DNA from: Ensifer sp. IC4062
GTDB taxonomy: Bacteria > Pseudomonadota > Alphaproteobacteria > Rhizobiales > Rhizobiaceae
Reading direction: 5' to 3'
Assembly: GCF_020193575.1 (NCBI RefSeq)
Contig: NZ_JADYVD010000015.1
Span: forward strand, 62,001-126,000
DNA: 64,000 bases
The notes beneath the pieces are model-generated. The model saw only the letters and a program-made list of their open reading frames with translations, did not search any database and was not told the origin of the DNA. Shown in pieces: positions 58,472-64,000 of this stretch (the stretch's first letter is position 1; each line of letters starts with the position of its first letter). The translations under genes and the position numbers were made by a program.

Positions 58472-58849
58472 ATGTTCCATATCCTGCTCGTCGGCGCCGG
58501 TGGCGCGCTGGGCTCTGTGCTACGTTATCTCGTCGGCCGGTGGACGCTCCATCGCTTCGGTCCCGCCTTTCCCTGGGGCACCTTGTGCGTGAACGTCAGC
58601 GGCTCGTTCCTGATCGGTTTCCTGGCGGAGTTGATCATGCAGAAGATGGGGGCGTCTCCGGAAATGCGCGTGTTCCTGATCACCGGTGTGCTTGGCGGCT
58701 ACACCACATTCTCCGCCTTCTCTCTGGACGCGATAACGCTGGTGGAGCACGGCCAGCCGGCGCTCGGCATCATCTATGTTCTGGGAAGCGTCGTTCTTTC
58801 CATTCTTGCGGCCTTCGCCGGACTGGCCCTGATGCGCGCAATGGTCTAA
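58472..58849 (+). CDS. crcB: fluoride ion exporter CrcB/Fluc
   Basis: 125 aa, four transmembrane helices from ATG 58472. Diagnostic phrases: GGALGSVLRYLVGRW, WGTLCVNVSGSFLIGFL (conserved Asn, pore lining) and LITGVLGGYTTFSAFSLDA (Phe-box). It exports toxic fluoride. I looked for a crcB riboswitch in the 130 bp upstream and found no match. An upstream ATG (58403) is possible but unlikely. Confidence 0.95.
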   Translation: MFHILLVGAGGALGSVLRYLVGRWTLHRFGPAFPWGTLCVNVSGSFLIGFLAELIMQKMGASPEMRVFLITGVLGGYTTFSAFSLDAITLVEHGQPALGIIYVLGSVVLSILAAFAGLALMRAMV

Positions 58850-58851
58850 AG

Positions 58852-58911
58852 CCAGCAATTCAAAGTGCTGCAGCGTCCTTTGCGCGTCTGATGAGACGCG
58901 CGGCGCTGTAG
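58852..58911 (-). repeat. dispersed repeat, inverted half copy
   Basis: GCCAGCAATTCAAAGTGCTG then GCGCGTCT-GATG-AGACGCGC and GGCGCTGTAG. It begins right after the crcB stop and ends about 20 bp before the pseudouridine synthase gene. Confidence 0.8.
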
Positions 58912-58930
58912 AAGAACAGGATTTTGGCAG

Positions 58931-59923
58931 ATGGCAGGCATAGAACACAGGCTGGTGGACGGCGACGAGGCGGGAATGCGCCTCGACCGCTGGTTCAAGG
59001 TGCATTTTCCCGGGCTCGGCTTCGGACCGCTGCAGAAGCTGCTGCGTTCCGGCCAGATCCGCGTGGATGGTGCGCGCGCAAAATCCGATACGCGCGTGCA
59101 GCCGGGCCAGACGATCCGCATTCCGCCTCTCGGCGTCGATGCCAAGGACACCAAGACCGGCCCGATCGGCGGTCGGGACCTGCGCCATTCGCCTGATGGT
59201 GAGCTGCTGTCGCGCATGGTGCTCCACGAAGACGCCAAGGTGATCGTGCTCAACAAGCCAGCCGGCCTTGCCGTGCAGGGCGGCTCCGGCGTCAGCCGCC
59301 ATATCGACAAGATGCTTGAAGCGTGGACGAACCAGAAGGGTGAAAAACCGCGACTGGTGCACCGTCTCGACCGTGACACATCGGGCGTCCTCGTCGTCGC
59401 CCGTACGCGCGGCGCCGCCCAGCAGTTGACCGCCGCCTTCCGCGAACGTGACACCAAGAAGACCTATTGGGCCCTGGTCAAAGGTGTGCCGCGCAAGCGC
59501 GAGGACCGTATCTCCACCTGGCTCGTCAAGGAGCAGACCCCGGACGGCGATCGCATGCGGATCGCCAAGCACGGCGATGAGGGCGCCGACCACGCGATTT
59601 CCTATTATCGGATCGTCGAGCAGGCCGGGCAAAATCTGGCCTGGCTCGAAATGGAGCCCTATACCGGCCGCACCCATCAGCTGCGCGTCCACGCCGCCTA
59701 CATCGGCCACCCGATCATTGGCGATCCGAAGTACTTCGAGGCGGACATTAACTGGACCTTCCCCGGCGGTATCCAGAATCGGCTGCATCTGCACGCCCGA
59801 CATATCGACATTCCGCATCCGAACGGCGGGCGACTGAAGATCACGGCCCCGCTCCCCCCACATATGGTACAGAGTTGGAACCTACTCGGCTTCGACGAGA
59901 ATGCCGCCGACGAGGAAGACTGA
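58931..59923 (+). CDS. RluA-family pseudouridine synthase (RluC/RluD-type)
   Basis: 330 aa. N-terminal S4 RNA-binding domain (MRLDRWFKVHFPGLGFG, SGQIRVDGARAKSDTRVQPG) followed by the catalytic domain with the essential Asp in HRLDRDTSGVLVVAR and the C-terminal TGRTHQLRVHAAYIGHPIIGD. It probably modifies 23S rRNA; RluC type is likeliest, but site choice cannot be read. It overlaps the HAD gene by TGATG. Confidence 0.94.
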   Translation: MAGIEHRLVDGDEAGMRLDRWFKVHFPGLGFGPLQKLLRSGQIRVDGARAKSDTRVQPGQTIRIPPLGVDAKDTKTGPIGGRDLRHSPDGELLSRMVLHEDAKVIVLNKPAGLAVQGGSGVSRHIDKMLEAWTNQKGEKPRLVHRLDRDTSGVLVVARTRGAAQQLTAAFRERDTKKTYWALVKGVPRKREDRISTWLVKEQTPDGDRMRIAKHGDEGADHAISYYRIVEQAGQNLAWLEMEPYTGRTHQLRVHAAYIGHPIIGDPKYFEADINWTFPGGIQNRLHLHARHIDIPHPNGGRLKITAPLPPHMVQSWNLLGFDENAADEED

Positions 59924-60588
59924 TGAAACTCGTCCTTTTCGATTGCGACGGGACGCTGGTCGACAGCGTCGCGTTGATCCATGAAGTGATGGCCCGCACC
60001 TTCGAAGCCTTCGACCGTCCCCGCCCGACGACCGAAGCAACGAAGGCGATCATCGGCTTGACGCTCGACATCGCGATCGCCCGGCTATTGGGCCGTGAAC
60101 ATGTCGATGACCATGCGGTCACAATGACGGCACATTACAAGGAGATCTTCGCTTCAGTGCGGGCTGAATCAGGGTTTCAGGAGCAGCTGTTTCCCGGCAT
60201 TGCCGAGATGTTAAAGACGCTTACGGCACGCAGTGATCTGCTGATCGGCGCCGTCACCGGAAAATCGCGACGGGGTCTCACACACATTTCGGCCACACAC
60301 GGCCTCGACAAGATCTTCTTCGTTTCCCGCACCGCCGACGACTGCCCGTCCAAACCGCACCCGGCCATGGTCATGGAATGCTGTGCGGAGGCAGGCGTCG
60401 ACGCGAAGGACACGATCGTCATCGGCGACGCCATCTATGACATGCAGATGGCGAAGGCGGCCGGTGCCGATGCTCTCGGGGTCGCGTGGGGTTATGCAAG
60501 CGTACCGGATCTGATCGAAGCCGGCGCCGACCATATTGCCAGTGCACCGGCAGACATAATCGAATGGATGGAGCGCAATCATGCCTGA
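59923..60588 (+). CDS. HAD superfamily hydrolase, phosphoglycolate phosphatase-like
   Basis: 221 aa. All HAD motifs: DCDGTLVDSV (motif I), GAVTGKSRRG (motif II, T), KPHPAMV (motif III, K) and VIGDAIYDMQMA (motif IV). The cap domain is small and helical. Substrate unknown. It starts inside the pseudouridine synthase stop (TGATG) and overlaps the ATP12 gene by 8 nt, so the three genes form a tight operon. Confidence 0.93.
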   Translation: MKLVLFDCDGTLVDSVALIHEVMARTFEAFDRPRPTTEATKAIIGLTLDIAIARLLGREHVDDHAVTMTAHYKEIFASVRAESGFQEQLFPGIAEMLKTLTARSDLLIGAVTGKSRRGLTHISATHGLDKIFFVSRTADDCPSKPHPAMVMECCAEAGVDAKDTIVIGDAIYDMQMAKAAGADALGVAWGYASVPDLIEAGADHIASAPADIIEWMERNHA

Positions 60589-61366
60589 CATACGCGATGA
60601 GTTGAGTGGCGCGTTGAGCCATGAAGATCCGGTGCGGCGTGCACAAATCCAGATGCAAAAGCCGCTGGCAAAGCGCTTCTACAAGGAAGTGAGCATCGGG
60701 AGCGCGGAGGACGGCGGTCAGACCGTGCTTCTTGACGGTCGTAGGGTGCGAACGCCGGCAAAACATCCGCTTGCGGTTCCGACCCGCAAACTTGCGGAAC
60801 TGTTGGCCTCGGAGTGGGATGCGCAGTCCGATGTTATTGATCCGGCGGCAATGCCGATGACGCGCATCGTCAACACCGCGATCGATGGTGTGGCGCTCGA
60901 TCACCGGGCAGTGTTCGATGAGATCCTGCGTTTCGCCGGAAGTGACCTCCTTTGTTACCGTGCCGACAGTCCCGAAGGGCTGGTCGCGCGCCAAAACGAT
61001 CTCTGGAACCCGATCCTTGAGTGGGCTGCGCAATCCCTCGGCGCCCGTTTCATTCTGATTGAAGGCGTGATCCATCAGGAGCAACCTCGAGAGGCAATCT
61101 CGGCCTATGCCGAGGGCCTGCGCGCCTTCGCCACGCCTCTCGGACTTACTTGCTTGCACATGATGACGACGCTCACCGGCTCGGCGCTGCTCGCGCTTGC
61201 CTTCGCCATGGGGCGGCTGAGTGTGGAGGAAGCCTGGACTGCCGCTCATGTCGATGAGGACTGGCAGATCGAGCATTGGGGTACCGACGAGGAAGCCTTC
61301 CGGCGCCGCCAAAACCGGTGGCAGGAAATGCAGGCGGCCGCTACGGCGCTCGACGCCCTAAGATAG
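60581..61366 (+). CDS. ATP12 family chaperone (F1-ATPase assembly)
   Basis: 261 aa. Signatures: KPLAKRFYKEVSIGSAEDGG, LLDGRRVRTPAKHPLAVPTR, ASEWDAQSDVIDPAAMPMTR, and FAGSDLLCYRADSPEGLV. The mitochondrial Atp12 family binds F1 alpha; alphaproteobacterial members are assumed to do the same, and this is the origin of the mitochondrial protein. It overlaps the HAD gene by 8 nt. Confidence 0.95.
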   Translation: MPDIRDELSGALSHEDPVRRAQIQMQKPLAKRFYKEVSIGSAEDGGQTVLLDGRRVRTPAKHPLAVPTRKLAELLASEWDAQSDVIDPAAMPMTRIVNTAIDGVALDHRAVFDEILRFAGSDLLCYRADSPEGLVARQNDLWNPILEWAAQSLGARFILIEGVIHQEQPREAISAYAEGLRAFATPLGLTCLHMMTTLTGSALLALAFAMGRLSVEEAWTAAHVDEDWQIEHWGTDEEAFRRRQNRWQEMQAAATALDALR

Positions 61367-61377
61367 CGTCGGGAGTG

Positions 61378-61406
61378 GATTTGCCTGCCGCAGCGGCAGG
61401 CAAATC
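61378..61406. terminator. bidirectional terminator between convergent genes
   Basis: GATTTGCCTGCC-GCAGC-GGCAGGCAAATC: a perfect 12-bp stem between the atp12 and sugE stops. Little T after it on either strand. Confidence 0.65.
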
Positions 61407-61414
61407 ACCCAAAG

Positions 61415-61729
61415 TTAGGCGAAGAGCTTTAGACCGGCGATGCCGGCGACAATCAAGCCGATGCAACCGAGGCGAATGAACGTCGCCGGCTCGGCAAAAA
61501 GGACGATGCCGAGCAAGACGGTGCCGACAGTGCCGATGCCGGTCCAGACGGCATAAGCCGTGCCAAGAGGCAGCGAACGCACAGCAATACCGAGAAGCAC
61601 GATGCTCAGGACCATCGAGCCGACCGTCAGCACCGTCGGTGTGAACCGCGTAAAACCGTCCGTATATTTGAGACCAATTGCCCAGCCGATCTCGAGAAGG
61701 CCGGCAAGCAGAAGGGTGACCCAGGCCAT
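61415..61729 (-). CDS. sugE: SugE/Gdx-type small multidrug resistance family guanidinium exporter
   Basis: 104 aa, four transmembrane helices from ATG 61729 (GGAG 7 nt upstream). [20 protein letters not shown] has the essential Glu of SMR proteins; [20 protein letters not shown] is the Gdx/SugE signature. Family members of this subtype export guanidinium. A candidate guanidine-II riboswitch lies directly upstream. The longer upstream frame is antisense to nothing known and lacks support. Confidence 0.95.
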   Translation of the reverse strand: MAWVTLLLAGLLEIGWAIGLKYTDGFTRFTPTVLTVGSMVLSIVLLGIAVRSLPLGTAYAVWTGIGTVGTVLLGIVLFAEPATFIRLGCIGLIVAGIAGLKLFA

Positions 61730-61736
61730 TTCCAAA

Positions 61737-61808
61737 CTCCTGTTTTGGAGCGAGGCCGTCCCCGCGGATGTTCGGGACGACAAAATCGATCCCGTGCAGC
61801 CGTCTGCA
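61737..61808 (-). promoter_or_regulatory. probable guanidine-II (mini-ykkC) riboswitch controlling sugE
   Basis: Minus strand, in order: P1 TGCAG-ACGG-CTGCA (61808-61795), a 30-nt linker, P2 GCGGGG-ACGG-CCTCGC (61765-61750), then CTCC-AAAACA-GGAG (61750-61737), where GGAG is the sugE ribosome binding site. Two hairpins with ACGR loops are the defining feature of mini-ykkC. The CTCC anti-Shine-Dalgarno overlaps the P2 base (C61750), giving a plausible switch. Sequence alone; no search was run. Confidence 0.75.
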
Positions 61809-61890
61809 ATGCGCTCTCTATGCCACGAGTGCGTGTTGGCAGCAAGGCGCTTCCCGGAAAGCCTGCCTTGCGCCAGGGGCAAACCTCTCC

Positions 61891-63201
61891 TTACGAGTTT
61901 CGCTCGCGCCGAAGTTTCGCCCACCATTCGAGCCGCTTGCGGAGTTCGCGTTCGAAACCGCGCTCGGGCGGATCATAAAATGTCTTACGACCCATCTTCT
62001 CAGGAAAATAATCCTGCCCTGAAAACGCGTCCGGCTCGTCGTGGTCGTAACGGTATCCCTCGCCGTAACCCTCGCCCTTCATGAGCTTTGTCGGAGCATT
62101 CAGAATATGTTTCGGCGGCAGAAGCGAGCCGTTTTCCTTCGCCGCTCGCATCGCCGACTTGTAGGCCGCGTAGACCGCATTCGACTTCGGTGCCGTCGCG
62201 ACATAGACACAGGCCTCGGCCAGGGCAAGCTCGCCTTCCGGCGAGCCGAGATAATCATAGGCGTCCTTGGCGGCATTGCAGATCACCAGCGCCTGAGGAT
62301 CGGCAAGACCGATGTCTTCGACGGCCATGCGGACCAGCCGCCTGCCGATATAGAGCGGGTCCTCACCGGCATCGAACATGCGGCAGAGATAATAAAGTGC
62401 GGCATCCGGATCCGAACCGCGTACGGACTTGTGGAGCGCCGAGATCAGATTGTAGTGCCCATCTTGCCCCTTGTCGTAGACCGGGGCGCGGCGCTGGACG
62501 ATGTTCTGCAGGCCATTGGCATCGAAGATTTCATCCCGACGCGCCGCGCGCCAGACTTCTTCGGCGAGCGTCAGCGCTGCACGCCCGTCGCCATCCGCCA
62601 TGCGCAGCAGAGTGGCGCGGGCATCCTCATCGAGCGGCAGAGACTTGCCCTCCGCCTGCTCGGCGCGTCGCAAGAGTTCCTCCAGGCTCGCCTCGTCATG
62701 CGGCTTGAAGGTCAAGACACGCGCGCGCGACAGGAGTGCGGCGTTTAGTTCAAAGGACGGGTTCTCGGTCGTCGCGCCGACGAGGATCACCGTTCCGTCT
62801 TCCATGACCGGCAGGAAGCTATCCTGCTGGGCGCGATTGAAGCGATGGATCTCGTCTACGAATAGCAACGTCTGGCGGCCCGACATCCGCCTAGCACGGG
62901 CAGAATCGAACACTTTCTTGAGGTCCGCGACGCCGGAGAAGATTGCCGAGATCTGCTCGAAGGCGAGGCCGGCCTCTCCGGAGAGGAGGCGGGCGACAGT
63001 CGTCTTGCCTGTCCCCGGCGGGCCCCAGAAAATCATCGATCCCAGAGAGCCGGACGCGATCATGCGGGTAAGAGCGCCATCTTCGCCTGTCAAATGCTCT
63101 TGCCCCGTCACTTCGGCAAGCGTGCGCGGACGCAGCCTGTCGGCGAGTGGCCTCGCCGACGCCATTTCCGGTGGTTCGATGGGTGAAAAGAGATCGCTCA
63201 T
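61891..63201 (-). CDS. rarA: replication-associated recombination protein RarA/MgsA
   Basis: 436 aa AAA+ ATPase from ATG 63201. Motifs: Walker A in [16 protein letters not shown], Walker B in [16 protein letters not shown], arginine-finger region [12 protein letters not shown], and the MgsA C-terminal domain ([48 protein letters not shown]). It acts at stalled replication forks with SSB. Its ATG overlaps the stop of the protease gene as ATGA (63198-63201), so the two are co-translated. Downstream of it lies the sugE leader. Confidence 0.96.
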   Translation of the reverse strand: MSDLFSPIEPPEMASARPLADRLRPRTLAEVTGQEHLTGEDGALTRMIASGSLGSMIFWGPPGTGKTTVARLLSGEAGLAFEQISAIFSGVADLKKVFDSARARRMSGRQTLLFVDEIHRFNRAQQDSFLPVMEDGTVILVGATTENPSFELNAALLSRARVLTFKPHDEASLEELLRRAEQAEGKSLPLDEDARATLLRMADGDGRAALTLAEEVWRAARRDEIFDANGLQNIVQRRAPVYDKGQDGHYNLISALHKSVRGSDPDAALYYLCRMFDAGEDPLYIGRRLVRMAVEDIGLADPQALVICNAAKDAYDYLGSPEGELALAEACVYVATAPKSNAVYAAYKSAMRAAKENGSLLPPKHILNAPTKLMKGEGYGEGYRYDHDEPDAFSGQDYFPEKMGRKTFYDPPERGFERELRKRLEWWAKLRRERNS

Positions 63202-64000
63202 TTGAAGAACTGTCTGATGAGCTGGCCGTCGCGCTCGATCTCGACGCGCCACAGGGATGCGTCCTCGGCGGTGACGCTTTCGAGCGTCTTCGACGTGTCG
63301 ATCTCCGTGCCGTTGACGGACCGGACAATGTCCTTCGGCTCGAGGCCGATGCGGGCTGCCGGCGAGCCTCGGTTGATCTCGGTCACGACGACGCCTCGCA
63401 GCGAAGTCGGCATTCGCAACTCTTCGGCCAGCCGCGGCGAAAGATTCGCCACGACCGCGCCGGCGAAAGGATTGCGCCCCTCGATCAGCCGCTCGTCGCG
63501 CGGCGAAGTCTCCGGGGCCTGTTCGAGCTTGAGGACGACGTCGTGCGTCTCTCCGTTCTCGGAGACCGTTACACGGGCTTCGTGACCAATGCCGACGGTC
63601 GTCAGCCGATAGCCGAGCGCGTCCGGGTGTTCGACGGCAATGCCGTTGACTGCGGTAACCACCTGCCCCGGTTTCATGCCGGCGGCCGCAGCCGGGCCGT
63701 CAGAAGCAACGGCTGTCACCAAGGCGCCACGGGCCCGGTCAAGACCGAGCGCCTCCGCCACCTCAGACGTGACCGGTTCAAAGGTGGCGCCGATGAAGGG
63801 ACGGATGAACGAGCCGCCGCCGCCCTCTGCGGAGGCGACGAAGACCTTGACCAGATTGGCAGGAATCGCGAAGCCGACGCCGTTGGAGCCGCCGCCCCTC
63901 GAGAAGATCGCCGTATTGATTCCGATCAGCTGCCCCTTCATGTCGATCAGGCCGCCGCCGGAATTGCCGGGATTGATGGCTGCGTCCGTCTGGATAAAGA
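63198..64000 (-). CDS. Do/DegQ-like periplasmic serine protease, 5' end outside window
   Basis: C-terminal 267 residues of a trypsin-like protease with two PDZ domains. The active-site Ser motif GNSGGG is encoded at about 63950-63970, followed by [28 protein letters not shown]1: [32 protein letters not shown]2: [28 protein letters not shown]. The N-terminus, His and Asp catalytic residues, and signal peptide are beyond base 64000. It precedes rarA with a 4-nt overlap. Confidence 0.94.
   Translation of the reverse strand, partial: FIQTDAAINPGNSGGGLIDMKGQLIGINTAIFSRGGGSNGVGFAIPANLVKVFVASAEGGGGSFIRPFIGATFEPVTSEVAEALGLDRARGALVTAVASDGPAAAAGMKPGQVVTAVNGIAVEHPDALGYRLTTVGIGHEARVTVSENGETHDVVLKLEQAPETSPRDERLIEGRNPFAGAVVANLSPRLAEELRMPTSLRGVVVTEINRGSPAARIGLEPKDIVRSVNGTEIDTSKTLESVTAEDASLWRVEIERDGQLIRQFFK

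Overview
The window looks like a chromosomal core segment of a Rhizobiales bacterium, most likely Sinorhizobium/Ensifer. The evidence is a pdhA-pdhB-pdhC cluster whose PdhB carries its own lipoyl domain, an FtsB-like gene between pdhA and enolase, a metal-type KdsA, many families typical of Rhizobiales (DUF1489, DUF2336, PAS_5, BTLCP, DUF1883, a degenerate deformylase-like protein), high GC with C/G-ending codons, and short palindromic intergenic repeats of the kind known from Sinorhizobium. There is no prophage, insertion sequence, CRISPR array or secretion island. The interest lies in regulatory elements, degenerate paralogues and one decayed gene.

Layout. 1-10.6 kb (all minus strand): pyruvate dehydrogenase E2 (cut by the window edge), E1-beta and E1-alpha, FtsB-like, enolase, KdsA, a VOC protein, CTP synthase, SecG and TpiA, with strong terminators. 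10.9-14.3 kb: cytochrome b561 and YceI, then a DprE1-like FAD oxidase and an exported hydrolase. 14.6-22.1 kb: ParE, a GNAT acetyltransferase, DUF2336, a CitE-like protein, flavin reductase/nitroreductase and an exported protein. 22.1-22.95 kb: an acyltransferase broken by a stop codon and a frameshift. 23-27 kb (minus): IscU-like scaffold, YidD, DUF2267, DUF1697, ThrS. 27.3-28.4 kb: folE and hisI. 28.7-37.4 kb: patatin, CBS protein, rhomboid, PAS_5, PilZ, BTLCP protease, a membrane-anchored protein and a D,D-carboxypeptidase with SPOR domain. 37.5-46.3 kb: DUF1489, L-serine dehydratase, small membrane proteins, an acyltransferase-like/ICMT pair, a MerR regulator, MgtE, a deformylase-like protein, a lipoprotein and a small stress-promoter gene. 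46.3-51.2 kb: the prkA-yeaH-spoVR stress operon. 52-64 kb: tRNA-Leu(GAG), LipB, an EamA transporter, an HTH regulator, glutathione-dependent formaldehyde oxidation (adh and fghA), CrcB, a pseudouridine synthase, HAD, the ATP12 chaperone, SugE, RarA and a Do-like protease (cut by the edge).

Functional links. Glycolysis and pyruvate entry to the TCA cycle (tpiA, eno, pdh) sit together, and lipB supplies the lipoyl groups that E2 and PdhB need. AdhI and FghA form a complete formaldehyde-to-formate route. Two sequences resembling the alphaproteobacterial general stress sigma factor promoter precede the prkA operon and a small membrane protein. The main regulatory calls are a probable guanidine-II (mini-ykkC) riboswitch before sugE, a near-perfect palindromic operator before the MerR gene, a 22-bp-phased triple repeat before the BTLCP protease, a terminator-ended minus-strand leader or sRNA before the rhomboid gene, and about nine copies of a two-hairpin repeat confined to 30-59 kb.
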